A stretch of DNA of 64,000 bases, taken from the NCBI GenBank assembly GCA_963932145.1, contig OZ010590.1, forward strand, positions 55,688,142 through 55,752,141, written 5' to 3'. The translations under genes were made by a program, and so were the position numbers. Within the stretch, counting starts at the first letter, position 1; each line of letters starts with the position of its first letter. The notes below the pieces were generated by a model that was not told where the DNA came from, made no database searches, and saw only the letters and a program-made list of their open reading frames with translations. This stretch comes from Acanthosepion lycidas. Taxonomy: Eukaryota; Mollusca; Cephalopoda; Sepiida; Sepiidae. Below are positions 1-11,080 of this stretch, one piece after another.

Positions 1-75
1 CATTTGTTATCTTCTTAATTACTGTTCTTTTACTGTTTGCTCTCCTTAATAGATTTTTTTCCTCATATTTTCTTG
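1..75 (+). mobile_element. LINE-A 3' tail, left part
   Basis: Matches the non-coding tail of the CR1/Jockey-like LINE family seen at 60275-60360 (cttcttaatt, tctcatatt). It appears split from the last tail piece (507-590) by a ~430-bp insertion that carries a hairpin MITE. Confidence 0.55.
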
Positions 76-506
76 ATGAGTTAGAAGCCATTGTCAAAAT
101 GCAAGATAAATGACATGAACAGAATTAGTAAAGTTTGCAATGAAAAGAAAAAAAGTAAAAAAAAAAAAAAGATGAAACAGCAACAATCATGCTAGAAAGC
201 AAGTAATATATTAAGTTGGTGCAAAAATGATGTCGTTTTCTCACATATGTTACTATGTGAGAAAACGACATTATTTTTGCACCAACCTAACAGTTAAAGC
301 AAATCAAACAGGTAAGAAATCAAAGGAATTCACAAAGTATGAGTTGGTGTTTGTACACAAAAGCAAGGTCGGATAAGTGAACGCAATAGGTCTGACTAGT
401 AGTTAAGGCAGAGCTGGACTAAGTCACGTCAAAATGCGAGCTGTCCCGTTTTGACTATGAGAGGGGGGAAAACTTTTGCAATCATTCCTAATACTTTTGG
501 GAAATT
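76..506. mobile_element. Unclassified insertion inside LINE-A tail, carrying a MITE
   Basis: Interrupts an otherwise collinear LINE-A tail. No ORF and no clear terminal repeats; it contains the 80-bp palindromic MITE at 211-290. The middle (300-500) shows nothing recognisable. Confidence 0.35.
211..290. mobile_element. 80-bp palindromic mariner MITE, copy 1 (MADE1-like ends)
   Basis: Ends TTAAGTTGGTGCAAAAAT and ...TTTTTGCACCAACCTAA; almost the whole element is one inverted repeat around a short centre (CATATGTTACTATGTG). Left flank is TA; the right flank is not, so the TA duplication is decayed. Size and terminal sequence are those of mariner MITEs such as human MADE1 (Hsmar1-derived). Confidence 0.85.
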
Positions 507-590
507 AACATCTAATATTCAGTAATCTCTTGTGTCTTAGTTGCTTTATTGCCTTGCTTAGGGTGAAATGATTAAAAAAAGGTGTACAAT
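507..590 (+). mobile_element. LINE-A 3' tail, right part
   Basis: Carries the family's terminal signature (tctcttgtgtcttag, cttgcttagggtgaaatga, then A-run) shared with copies ending near 17835, 24115, 25255, 31945 and 60415. No coding sequence. Confidence 0.65.
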
Positions 591-774
591 CGAAAAAGCC
601 ACTAAGATGCAAGGGGTTACTGAGTGTGAAAGAATATGAGATAAAAAAAATCATTATTAAGGAGAGAGAACAATAAAAGAACAGCAATTAAGAAGATAGA
701 AGATAATGTTTCATATTGCATTTGAATCTTTGAAGATCAAAGTTAATTGGAAAGCAAGATTCCAGAAGAGTTCC

Positions 775-1028
775 TGTAATAGACGTGACAGTGACTTACC
801 AGGAGCAAAACGAATTCGCTGCCTCGCGTGTCGAACCATTCTCTGAGAGTCTGTCGCATGTGCGTATGCCTACTGCCATTTTTATGCAGCAGGCTTATTT
901 GCATAAGAGAACAATGCTACCTGTTAAAAACCAGGTGAGTGGACGTGGGGGACCACTGCTCTTCTAGGCTTCAGTGAGACTAGACATATTGCTGAAAGAA
1001 AGTGACATCAATTTCTGGACACCTGACA
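775..1028. mobile_element. Putative 254-bp solo LTR
   Basis: Starts TGTAATAG and ends CCTGACA (TG...CA), flanked by identical 5-bp GTTCC at 770-774 and 1029-1033. Removing it restores the LINE-A sequence. It contains a 60-codon open frame with no similarity I recognise, taken as chance. No second copy in the window, so family unknown. Confidence 0.6.
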
Positions 1029-1080
1029 GTTCCACAAGTGAAAAATGTGAAAGAAGAAACTGTTAGCATAGAACTTACAG

Positions 1081-2133
1081 TGCGGGGGAAAGTTTGTTCC
1101 GGCTTTCCCACATCCAAGGGTTGAGGTTAAAAAATTGGGTTGAGGTTAAAAAATTGCTACAAAATGCGAGTAAAAAACAGCAAGATTAGAGCGGACAAAC
1201 TCTCTCTTTTAGGCACGGATGAATAAAGGAAAAACTCCTGCTCGGTATGTAACAATAAAAGAAGAAAGGGTTTATTTACATATACAGAAAAAAAAAAAAG
1301 GTTCAAAGGGATAAAGACAATTAGGAGTGAAAGAAAGGGGAAAGAGAAAATGTCCTTTAAGGGAAGAGAAAATGTTCATAACAGAAAAAAAAACTTGCTC
1401 AAAATATTTTTCTGAGTGTCTAAAAAGTTCTTTAAGCGAGTAGAATTTTGTTAAGGTTTAGAAACACTCACAGTTCTTGTAGAGTAGGAAAATTGTTGGT
1501 AGATATAGGAATCTTGCAGTTGAGTGAGTTCGTAAGTCGATGACAGAAGTTCAGTGGGCACAACAGAAGGAGTGGTGAAGGGATGCAGCTTTCAATTGGT
1601 CTTGAATTGTGGGCCGATGTTCGTTCTCAGCAGCCCTTTAGTAGGTAGCTCTTCTTTGGTTGAAAGTGGTTCTGAAGTTGACTGGAGCTCTCTATTGTCG
1701 ACCTCACAGATGGTGGTCGAAATTCTCACTGCCAACTAGGTGTAGATTCTCCAAATTTATGGAGATTTGAGAGATTTTCCCCCCAAAATCGTTGTACAAA
1801 TTTCCTGAACCCTCTATTGGTCAGAAAACACACTCTTATCTTTGATAAGAATCAGGGCTCTGGGAGCTGGTTTTGCAAGTAATGAAAACAGGTTGGAGTG
1901 AACATGCTGTAAGATTTCCCCCAGACTTTATGGCACCATGGAAAGAATAATGGTGGTGGAATTCCTTTTTATATTTTCCAGCTCTCTCGTTAGTCAGAAA
2001 ATATATTCTTATCTCTGATAAGAATCAAGGCTTTGGGAGCCGGTTTTGAAAGTAAAAAGAGGTTGGAGTGAGGATAGAAAAAATAGCGAGAATGTGAACT
2101 TGTAAAATATTGTTCTCAAATTAAATTCCAACA
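1081..2133. mobile_element. Putative 1,053-bp solo LTR or LTR-like insertion
   Basis: Starts TGCGGGGG and ends TTCCAACA (TG...CA), flanked by ACAG at 1077-1080 and 2134-2137; excising it restores LINE-A. Inside is a ~100-bp duplication (about 1807-1905 and 1979-2076, each with the palindrome CTTATC..GATAAG) and a short direct repeat (ttgaggttaaaaaattg) near 1120-1155. No coding sequence recognised. Confidence 0.55.
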
Positions 2134-2330
2134 ACAGTTACATTTAGCTATCTCAACTGTAAAATGATGAGACCTTGCTGCCAATCTAGTACTATGCTTA
2201 AATTCATAAAGTTGTGGTACTGAAGAGAAAAGCTCATCAGGACAATTATCATCAAAATATTTATAGAAATGACACAGGAAAGCTGTGTTATGGTGGTGGG
2301 AGAGTAACCAAAGTTGAGATTCTTCTTTGG

Positions 2331-2949
2331 AATTTTATTGGTGCTATGTATGTGGAAAAAATATTTTGAGTAATTTTGTCCATTTGAAGAATGCTGCTGG
2401 TGCAGACAATTGTAACAACAACAACAGTATATAGTGGGTGAGGAGAAATAAATGGATTGATGCATTTTGAAAGGGAAAAAGGCATGAGTTGAAGCATTGT
2501 CATTATACTGCTGAAGCTAGCCCCAATATCAACAGCTAGGTGGCTGGAGTCAATTTCAGAACAGACTGTGCACCATTAGTCACAAAAATACATTTCTGGT
2601 GATTTGGATCTCTAAGTTGAACCTGGTACATTGTTTCATATTGTCACCTGAAAATTGAATTGGATAGAATTAGTGTATTTTACAACTGTGGTTATTTAAT
2701 GTTAAAATCTGGCTTTGTTATATTTTAGTCTATACTATATACTTGAGTCTGTAAGTATATGTTGATTGAGTTTAATAACAAGTTCTTTGACACACAGTTT
2801 AATAACTGAGGCTGTAGGCACACACTGGTCAAGTTTAATAACTGCCTACAAGCATCCACCTAAGAGGTAATTCTTTTTAGTGTGTTTCACCTTTCTGCAA
2901 GGAAAGCATTCAGCATATTCTAAACTGTACGTGATCTGGGATTACAAAG
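2331..2949. other. No gene recognised
   Basis: AT-rich sequence. Two overlapping antisense ORFs at 2148-2503 are in degenerate LINE-A and low-complexity DNA and show no domain. Confidence 0.5.
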
Positions 2950-3095
2950 GAAATGTTTGTCGCAGATTATTTCCACGTCACAGAGAATAAATCACTAAGT
3001 TCAGACTTGAACATCGGGGCAGAAAGAAATGCCGAAAACTCGATTCACAGGTACTATCTCACGAATCACAATACACGCAACCAGTCGCAATTAAG
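2950..3095. repeat. Repeat G, copy 1
   Basis: About 140 bases similar (roughly 80% by eye) to 47449-47590 in the same orientation, sharing TTTGTCGCAGATTA, GGGGCAGAAAGAAATGC and AGTACTATCTCA-type blocks. Family unknown; no conserved frame between the copies. Confidence 0.6.
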
Positions 3096-3509
3096 ACATT
3101 TGGTACAAATTGGCAAAGTTAAAAAAAAAATGGTGCAACAATTTAGTTGATCATATGCTTATTGTTGACGGGTTGAAAAACTTGCTCCCAGTCAACATTC
3201 CCAAACTAAAATCCTTATTTGACTGGTAGTGAATTTACGGAGTAATGTATTGCAACCTCTTGTAACCTGACCAGAGTCCTATGGACATAATTTTCAGTTG
3301 ATGCTTCAAATGTTGCAAATGTTTTCACCAACAGTAGTAAAAGAAGAGGTCTGTCTTGCTGCAGGATATTATAAAAATGTTTATTTAAATCCATTTGGCA
3401 AAAAACTGACACAGTCAGGCATCAAGGTCTTGTAACATTGCTCCTATTCAAAAGATATGTATCCCACCGATTACCATTTTAAACTGTTGACTCTTGTATC
3501 AACCTTTTT

Positions 3510-3650
3510 TTTTCTTTTTTAAATCAATCCTGCCTCACCTCACCCCAAGCAAGGTGATAATTCCACTAAGACACAAGAAACTACTGGGAGTGAAAGAGAA
3601 TGAGAAAACTTTAAAAGTAACTGAAAACCCAATCCTAAACAAGAAACAAG
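3510..3650 (-). mobile_element. LINE-A 3' tail, antisense
   Basis: CACCCCAAGCAAGGTGATAA, cactaagacacaag and the following GA-rich stretch are the reverse complement of the LINE-A end. Only ~140 bases remain. Confidence 0.6.
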
Positions 3651-3654
3651 GGAT

Positions 3655-3850
3655 AAAACCAGAGAATATTTTTAGATATTAAGAATTTTTTGGAGATAAT
3701 AATTATTTACTGATATAAGTTCTACTAATTACACCATAGTTATGAGGAGAAGAGGTGAACTTATGCCTTTCTCAATGGTATTTTCACGTAAATGAATATA
3801 ATGAACCTAACTGGAATTGGAAATTGGTTCTTTGATCTCCAATTCTGAGC
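3655..3850 (-). mobile_element. Partial 5S/tRNA composite SINE, antisense
   Basis: Body sequence (agagaatatttttag, actaattacaccatag, gaagaggtgaacttatgcc) matches the SINE copies at 25425 and 42940. The 5S-derived head is missing here. Confidence 0.6.
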
Positions 3851-4719
3851 TTGAGATGGAAATCACAGTTTTAAAATGGAAATTTTCTTTTTACTAACAG
3901 TCAGATTTACTAACTGCTATTTTTATTTGTTACTCTGTTTGCCTTTCTTAAGTCACTCAACCCTGACTGTTACCCTCCAGTTTACAGTATTTATTTAGGA
4001 ACCAAGTTTGATGAAGTTTGCTTGATTTAATATTAAAAAAAAGTGGAAGTGAGGGTAAAACAAACATTTTGTCTTTTTTTTGTTTTATCCTTTCTTTTTC
4101 CTATCACATATGGTGACCAAAGTGGGGGACAGTTTGTCATTTCAGAAAGACAAATTTTATGAATGTAACTTTTTCCAAAAATTTTAATAATCTCGATAGG
4201 GACCAAACAATAATGTAGACTTTTGTCTCTAGATGACATTTCAACCACAATTTATTTATGGAAATCAGTTTGAAACTGGAATTTTCTGTTTGCCTTCTTT
4301 AGTTTTTTTTTTTTAAACATTGTTTGGTGTCTTTACTGATTTCAACCTGGCAACCATGTGTGCCACACACCCAAATTATTTTTACTGTTGTAAGAATTTA
4401 AGTGAGATACATTTTTGTTCCTAAAACTATAACTGTGCATGCTAAAGTGCTGTGTGAAACAAATATATATATGTATATATATTTGAAAGACAAGACATTT
4501 GTTTTACTTGCAACATCCAGTTTGTGAGTTTGAGTTAAATATTTAATTTTGTTGTAGTTGAGTAAATGCGCACAATCCTTTTCTAAAAAATCAAAACCAA
4601 TTTAAAAATAAAAAATACAACATTTTGGTTATAGAGATCTATTAAAAAAGGCATATTTCACTTTTATGGAAAACTAGAAGCCTGGACTGGTAAAATTTAT
4701 TTTTTTAGAAACCTAACCT
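3851..4719. other. No gene recognised
   Basis: AT-rich DNA with homopolymer runs and a short (AT) palindrome near 4465. A 71-codon antisense ORF at 4033-4248 shows no domain. Confidence 0.5.
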
Positions 4720-4734
4720 TGAAAAGCAACAGGC

Positions 4735-7460
4735 TGCTTTATGTAAACAAACCTCAACTTCAAAAGAAGGACCTTCTCCAAAAAAGAAACAAAGGCAAAC
4801 TGCAGTTTCTAAAATTTGTGCACAAACCAGAGTGGAACAATTTCCAGAAGACCTTTATGCTGATGGCAATGTGCTTTTCTGCAAATTTTGTCATCATACT
4901 ATAAAGGACCATTTGCTGCCTGTTGTAACCTAGAAAAGGTTACTAAATGTGGAATAACCAAAACGGAGGTTGGAAATGAAATGGTAATCTTCATAACATC
5001 AACATTACAATACTCGCCAGCAGCATGAAGTAGGTAAACCATAGTACTACTTAGACAGCATACAATAATGTCCAACATATTTATGTGGACTGGGACATAC
5101 CCATTAGTGCTCATAGGTACAGTATATAACACTGCTCTAAAAATAAAGCTTGCCAACACAACCATAAGTATCATAGTAGATGAAACAACCATTGTGACGA
5201 CAGCATTTTGAATGTGATTGAAAGCATTCAAGGGGAGCCATTTCTTATCAATGTTGTCACCATGAAAGAATGAAATGATCAAACTGTAAGTGAGGCTTGC
5301 ATCCAAGCTATTACTTATGTTGTCATTGCATTTGATGATATCAATGCATTTGTAACTAATTCAGAAGTATATTGTAAAAAGGTGCATAGGGATGTTTTAT
5401 CCAGTATAGTTGTAAACGGTCATCATATTTTGTGTTTAGCACACATTTTACATCTTGTTAGTGAGGTATTCTCACACTGGTCACAATTTGAAAATGTTGC
5501 GCAGGTCAATATTTTCATTAAGTCACTTTTTTTTCCAAAAACATGGACAAAAACAGTGATATCTGAAATGGCTTTAAGCCTACTTTATAAAAATTTTAAA
5601 AAATTACACAAAGACCACATTCTTTCTTCTGTGTAAAACGTAAAAAAAAATAATTCCCCACCAAATCTAAGTTCTTGCTTCGAACAAAATTTAGTTGGTA
5701 GGAATAAAAAGGGAAAATATAACACATGCTTCTCTTTTCCGCGAGGGCTAAACAAACCCAACCACTGCGTGAAATTTTAAAGGAAAAACATTTAATACAT
5801 AAGTACAGGCAAAAAAGCCTACAATACAAAATTTGTACAAAAATTTTCTTTTGTGTGCTTATTATGGCAAAATAACAAATTTCTAACATTACAGGAATTA
5901 CCATCAAATACAAGGAAAGAAAATGTGACCGTTTTTAGAAAACGGCACAGATTCAATGACAAAAAAGATTGCATGATTAAATGGAAAAAGGGGAAAATTT
6001 AAGGAAGTAAAAAGAAAAATTTCACAAGGCAGAAAATACGAAGTAAACCCATCCCAATTCTTCAAATGAATACTCAGTAGGAACGTCTCTGCACAAAAGG
6101 GTTTCATGTTTTCCATTGGTAGTTGTCTTGATTGCTTTTTGTAGTACTTTGCTGGCAAGTTAAGCTTGAATGTTTGGTTCAAATTCTTCTTAGGAAGACA
6201 CAGAAAAAATGTTCTGTCTTGGAGGTTGTATCTGCCTTGAATCTATTGAATCTTTCTTTCCCTGTGTTGATATAAGACTCCTTCGGTTGGACTAATTCTC
6301 TGTCCTTGAAGTGTGGTGCTAACGCTTCCTCCTTGACGGTTAATTGCTTTCTGTTGATCCACTAATAGCAGTCCCTTTTATTGAATAAAGGAGGGTCACA
6401 CAGGCTTCATCCATGATTTCACAAGGTCTTGAAGAGCACGTCTCTCATTGGCCAGTAAATATGAAACGTTCTTTCTCCATGAATTCAAAAAATGAATCCA
6501 CAACAATTCCCAAATAATTTTGGCAGTTCTTTAACCGCTAATTTAAAAAAAGATTTTCACAATTGCAACAATTTATCTTTACAAACACGTCTGGTGCAAA
6601 AATACACTTTTCTCAAAAGCATATGTGAAAAAAAAACATTAATCTAGTTATAAAAAATTTTTTATAACTTTACTAAGTAACTAGTGAAACTCTAGTAAAG
6701 CAATCTGATAGAATTCATGGTTCAATTCGGCCACGTATCACTCTTCATATGTTCAATTTTATAAATGATTCTTCAAACTAGAAAAAATGCCACAGTTTGG
6801 TAATAGACCAAATTTTGGAATTAGTAAATTGCAACATGCATTCTACCATAATTTACATCTCATCAATGAGAACTGCACTTGTTTAAGCCTTGACAAGCTT
6901 AGAAGAGCCCAAGTCCCCACTTGCATGTATTGTGTACAACCTAATGGAAGATTTAAAGCATTACCTTGATAATTGTAGGTTGAAAACATTTGGTCTAGAA
7001 ACTGTTTTCTGTCTGAACTGAAAGGCATAGAGAGGAAAAAGTTTACATCAAATTTGCAGGATGTACTCAGTACGGCATTTTCATGTTGAACAAATCCTTG
7101 TATACTTATTCAGTGTATGAGTTTTACAAATCAGCTCATCAATTTGATCCTAGACAGCTATCATGTATTAGTCATGACATTGGCAGTTTTGCAGCCATCA
7201 AAGGTTTCCACTATACTCTTTGAAGAATTTCAAATTTATACAGACTACAAAGACGACCTACCAAATCCCTTCAGCATTCCAGCATATTGGAGTGCCAATA
7301 AGAGCAGATTACTCAATGCCTGTTACTAGCGTAGATATTGAATGTTAATTTTTCTCAGTATGAATATTTGCTTAGTGACCTATGTGAAGGTTGAACTAAG
7401 AAGAATAACAAACAGGTTATGATGCTGTACTTTAATGGAGAAAAGATTTTAAACCTTGCT
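4735..7460 (+). pseudogene. Decayed hAT transposase (CGGBP1-like), interrupted
   Basis: Three pieces of one transposase in order on the + strand. 4740-4930 encodes a CGGBP1/BED-like zinc finger (EDLYADGNVLFCKFCHHTI, a C-x2-C finger). 5280-5640 encodes the central region, with FDDINAFVTNSEVY and HHILCLAHILHLV typical of hAT proteins. About 7080-7460 encodes the C-terminal dimerisation part: NPFSIPAYWSANKSR, MPVTSVDIE and LYFNGEKIL. Stops and frameshifts break it throughout, and about 1 kb of unrelated DNA (5640-6700) lies between pieces two and three. Non-functional. A cut-and-paste DNA transposase in origin; terminal inverted repeats were not located. Confidence 0.75.
5641..6700. mobile_element. 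Unclassified ~1-kb insertion within the hAT remnant
   Basis: Separates the central and C-terminal hAT pieces. Two antisense ORFs (5596-5913, 5904-6182; 105 and 92 codons) overlap slightly but have no recognisable domain. Less AT-skewed than its surroundings at 6200-6480. Could be an LTR or non-autonomous element; no matching copy in the window. Confidence 0.3.
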
Positions 7461-7481
7461 GATTTCTTGGTTTGAAATGAA

Positions 7482-7570
7482 ATGAATTGAAGATTATTGA
7501 TTTATTGTATGAAAAAGTAAAATCATAATTTTATTTTTTCATACAATTAATCAATAATTTTCATTTATAT
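7482..7570. repeat. 89-bp foldback
   Basis: Arms 7482-7523 and 7528-7570 pair with few mismatches around CATA (attattgattTattgtatg opposite its complement). It sits just beyond the end of hAT coding similarity and may be an independent MITE. Confidence 0.65.
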
Positions 7571-8404
7571 CACTACCAATACAGGTTTCAATTTTGGGCG
7601 TGAAAAAAAAATCTGTTTCAGCAGTTGATACTTTTACTTAAAACAAATATTTGAACTTAATATATTTTTACATCATTAGATTAAGGGCTGAGGCATGAAG
7701 TTCAAAAACCTATCAAGCTGGAGCAACTTATCTAATGAGTGGTTATTCCAGATAGTAATATTTTTCATTTTCCTTTTATTTTCCTGTTTTAAGAACATTT
7801 ATATATTGTTACACTTTCACAGTAAGTATGATAATGAAGCAAAAACATAATTCTGTACTGAAAATGGCAGTGGGTATGGAATTCTATACTGAAAATGGAA
7901 ACAGAACAGGATTTCCTAAAACCTGAAATGGAATTAAGAAAAATTTGAAAAGGAAAATCGATCCCTCTACACCTAGTATACTCAAGCAGTGAGACCAAGG
8001 TCGATTTTGCTTAACTTTGAGAAACTGGTTTTTCTACTTGATATAGCTGTAAGCCAGTTCACTGCTGGATCATTGGTAATGTTATCAATTCTAATATCAC
8101 TTACTTTGGCTAATAAAATTGAATTTTGATGGTTTTAACTTTGTAATTCAAAATGGCCAAATGTTTTTGCTATAAAGTTTGTATAATGCTCATAGTCACT
8201 GGTTAGTAAGACTGTAAGGATGACACTAGAAGAAAAGGTTGACGGAAGAAGGGTTTAATCACTTGAAATAAGAATACAGTAGTTCAGTATGACATGAGTA
8301 CGACTGGAAAGTGCTATACTTTTGTGACTCACTTTTTGCTACTGTTCTATGAGCAGACATTCTCCTCAGAGCAGAGGGACAAGTTCATGTTTCAATAATA
8401 AACA
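7571..8404. other. No gene recognised
   Basis: AT-rich; could include decayed internal Gypsy sequence downstream of the gag remnant on the minus strand, but no pol motif was seen. Confidence 0.4.
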
Positions 8405-8960
8405 TAGGGAATGTTAGTTAGTCTTTCTACACAATACCCTCCCATTTTAAGATATGCATTCTCTTTTGAATTTCTATTTTCTTCTTTTGGGGTTCAATTC
8501 CAATATTTTCTGAGGATTTCTTTTTATTTTAATAACATGGTGTGTTTGAGTATTTATAATTGGAGTTGGCAAGTATCGTACAGCATTTCCATCAGTAAAT
8601 TTCTTTGTTGGGTTTTATTACATAGGAATATTTTGCCTTTAATTGGTTTAAATGCTTTTTTTTGATTACTTTCTCTTTGACCTAATCTTCCACATTGGAA
8701 ACACTTTTTATTTTTGAATTGGCAATCCATCTTATAATGAAGTCCTCCTCAAATATAACACAGGTTTGGTGTAGTCATCATTTTTTTCTTCTTTTTTTTT
8801 TTTCTCTTTCGTCACACTATTTTTACTTGTACAATATCCCTTTCTTTTATTTTTGCAGTATCATGTCTTGAATTCTTTGGCATTCTTCTGCCACAGACTG
8901 TAAGGTTAATTTGGGTCCTGCTCAAGTCTTGTTAAAATGCAAGAACAAATCTTTGTTAAC
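8405..8960 (-). pseudogene. Ty3/Gypsy gag remnant with zinc knuckles
   Basis: On the minus strand, from ~8960 down: DPNLTLQSVAEECQRIQDM, a run of lysines, then a tandem CCHC-type segment, GGLHYKMDCQFKNKKCFQCG followed by RLGQRESNQ. This is the layout of Mag-type Gypsy gag proteins (nucleic-acid binding, particle assembly). The first knuckle has a stop where the second cysteine should be, and the last cysteine and histidine are altered; frames are broken. It lies immediately inside the LTR at 9012-9443, in the correct order LTR then gag on the minus strand. N-terminal gag and all of pol are missing. Confidence 0.65.
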
Positions 8961-9011
8961 CCTTGAAGTTAACAAAAATCAAACATATAATCATATCTGG
9001 AGATAACTCGT

Positions 9012-9443
9012 TGTTATATAGGCATAAAGTGTCACTACTGATACTGTAGTTTGAGCATAGATTGCCAGAGAGCAAACACAGGCGATCCCATTTTGAATAA
9101 GCAGAACACATGATCGCAAAGGAAATGTATATATGGGAATTAGTGTGGTGTCTAATTGATCATCATTTCTATTCTATCCTCTATTACTATATGGATCGAC
9201 TTTCTCTTTTCTATGATATTGTCTATACTGATCATTATTTGGTGATTACTATTTGAGTGAGTATTATCGAGTATGTACCATTAGTGTGAGTGTTATCTGA
9301 AAGTGTCTAACACCAGTATTGTTCAATGGCGTTACTATAGATGTATCTGTGCTTATAAAGTCTCTACAACAAGCATTATAAAAAGTGACAATGAGTATTT
9401 ATTGACATCACAAAAGTGGCAACGAATGTTTGTTGACATTACA
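9012..9443 (-). mobile_element. Gypsy-type LTR next to gag remnant
   Basis: Reverse-complement copy of the element at 23173-23625: both read TGTRATGYC... to ...TATATAACA on their sense strands, with a ~31-bp duplicated start block. Here it directly precedes gag-like sequence, which identifies it as an LTR. Only ~50 bases separate the LTR from the C-terminal half of gag, so the leader and N-terminal gag are deleted. Confidence 0.65.
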
Positions 9444-9515
9444 AAATTCATTCAGTTTAAATTTTTCACATTGATCGACAATACCAGCATAAATAACAAA
9501 ATCCATCTTTCTTTC

Positions 9516-9546
<31 letters not shown>

Positions 9547-10489
9547 AAGCATTGCCAGCCTGTATAAAATAGAGAGCTTCTTTCACTGAAAATTTTAGAC
9601 AAAATTAACAGTTTTATCAAATATAATATTTCCTGTATTTTTTTATTTATTTATTTATTTATTTCAGGCAAAATGTAATTGCAATATTTTTTGTGCTGTG
9701 ATGAACATAATTTCCTTAAAAGTAAACATGCCTTTTTTTCTTTGTACCTTCTGTAATACAACAAAAACACCTTCTTGCAGGTTATATAAAAATTTTCCAA
9801 TAGAGTTTGTGATTGCATCAGGTGTAAATTAACTAGTACTAGTTTCATTTGATTTCTGCAATATTGCTCCAAGCATCCTTGTCTGGTTTTCCAATATTTT
9901 GTATTTGTGAGAATATATGTTTAACTAATTTTATGGTCCTGTCTTGAATGAATCTGATCCTTGGAGTATTTAAATTTGTAAGGTTTGAAGTGCCCAAATA
10001 TATCTTCAAGTTTCACATGCTGTCCAAAAGCACCTGAATGAACTTGCAATTTGGTAGCACTATATTTGAATATGCAGAGACAAGGTCCATCACATGATCA
10101 ACTAGAAGCACTGAAAATCTACAACTTTTAAAGAGTTGTAAATTTCCAAAACCATATCTCATAGCCAATAATGATCAGGAGGCTAAATTTGGTATCTGAA
10201 AGAGAAATCAATTTATTTTCATATAAAATCAACTTGTAATACTTGATTTTCATCAGCGTTTGAGATATGTCAATTTAATATTCATATTTTTCAAAAATTC
10301 AGTCGTGACTTCAGGGATTTAACAATTGAAATCTCTTAAGAAGTGACAGAATTAAAATTATCTCTAGACAATAATTCCAGCAAGTAAATGTTTTAGGAAA
10401 ATTATTGGAAGGGTAAAGGTACTGGGCATTATCTGCACTTTAGAAAGGAGTTATCATTCCAAAAATTGTTTACAATATCCTATCCTTTT
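9444..10489. other. No gene; T-run and (ATTT)n
   Basis: Contains a T-tract near 9517-9539 and an (ATTT)n run at about 9638-9664. 9700-10480 shows no recognisable element; ORFs of 70-81 codons here run through homopolymers. Confidence 0.5.
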
Positions 10490-10813
10490 GTTTACACTAT
10501 TTACATTGTTTGGACTGTTATCCTTATCTTTGTTGTCATATTCACAATGTTTCATCTGTTGTATGTTCTAGCCTTCTTCAGGTGATTGGAATTTTGAATC
10601 AAACCCTTTATTTTATCCATTAGAGTAGATTGTTTTAGTTCCATGTTCCATATCTCTTCCGGCTATCTCAGTTTCAGTTTCCCCCCTAACTCAACTCTCC
10701 AAGTTTTTGTTCACCTCTGCTGTGGCCAGGTATTGAACTCACAACTCTTTGGGTCAAATCACTAAATTACTTCAACCAGTGCTTTCATCAACTGGACCAT
10801 GTGCCCTTGATTT
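10490..10813 (-). mobile_element. Foldback SINE (FB-SINE) copy
   Basis: Antisense copy of a repeated element with tail landmarks (ttcacaatgtttcat, ccttcttcaggtgattgg) and a tRNA-like core at the right end: on the minus strand ...atggtccagttgatgaaagc (A-box region) and GTTGTGAGTTCAATACC (B-box). The arm beyond the tRNA-like head is absent in this copy. Confidence 0.7.
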
Positions 10814-11080
10814 ATTGGATTTTAGAAATGTTAAATTTACTCTTATTTTCTGATAATGTCATACTTACAAAAATTGCCACATTTATATACACACAAAAAA
10901 ATTATTTTTAAAATATTGGTTTTTGATGATTTGTATTAAGTCTTTCCATTTCTAAATATAATTTTCACCTAATAATAATATAATCTAAAAGGCTGAAATT
11001 AATACAGAATTTAAAAAAATTTAAAACTTAATCAATTTTTCTAATTAAATAACACAATAGTTTTAGTTCATTTTTTTATT

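Larger units (their letters stand above)
591..2330 (-). mobile_element. LINE-A 3' fragment, antisense, split by two insertions
   Basis: On the minus strand this is the C-terminal end of the LINE-A ORF plus its tail: pieces 2138-2330, 1029-1080 and 591-774 are collinear with the copy at 59975-60410. They are separated by TG...CA insertions at 1081-2133 and 775-1028. Reading frames are broken. The plus-strand tail at 507-590 abuts it tail to tail. Confidence 0.7.

Noticed and set aside
785..967. 60-codon ORF in a CpG-richer stretch.
   Set aside because: It lies inside a TG...CA insertion with a target duplication, shows no domain and has no second copy.
4899..5306. 135-codon antisense ORF with hydrophobic segments.
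   Set aside because: Antisense shadow of the hAT remnant; no domain and no splice or promoter context.
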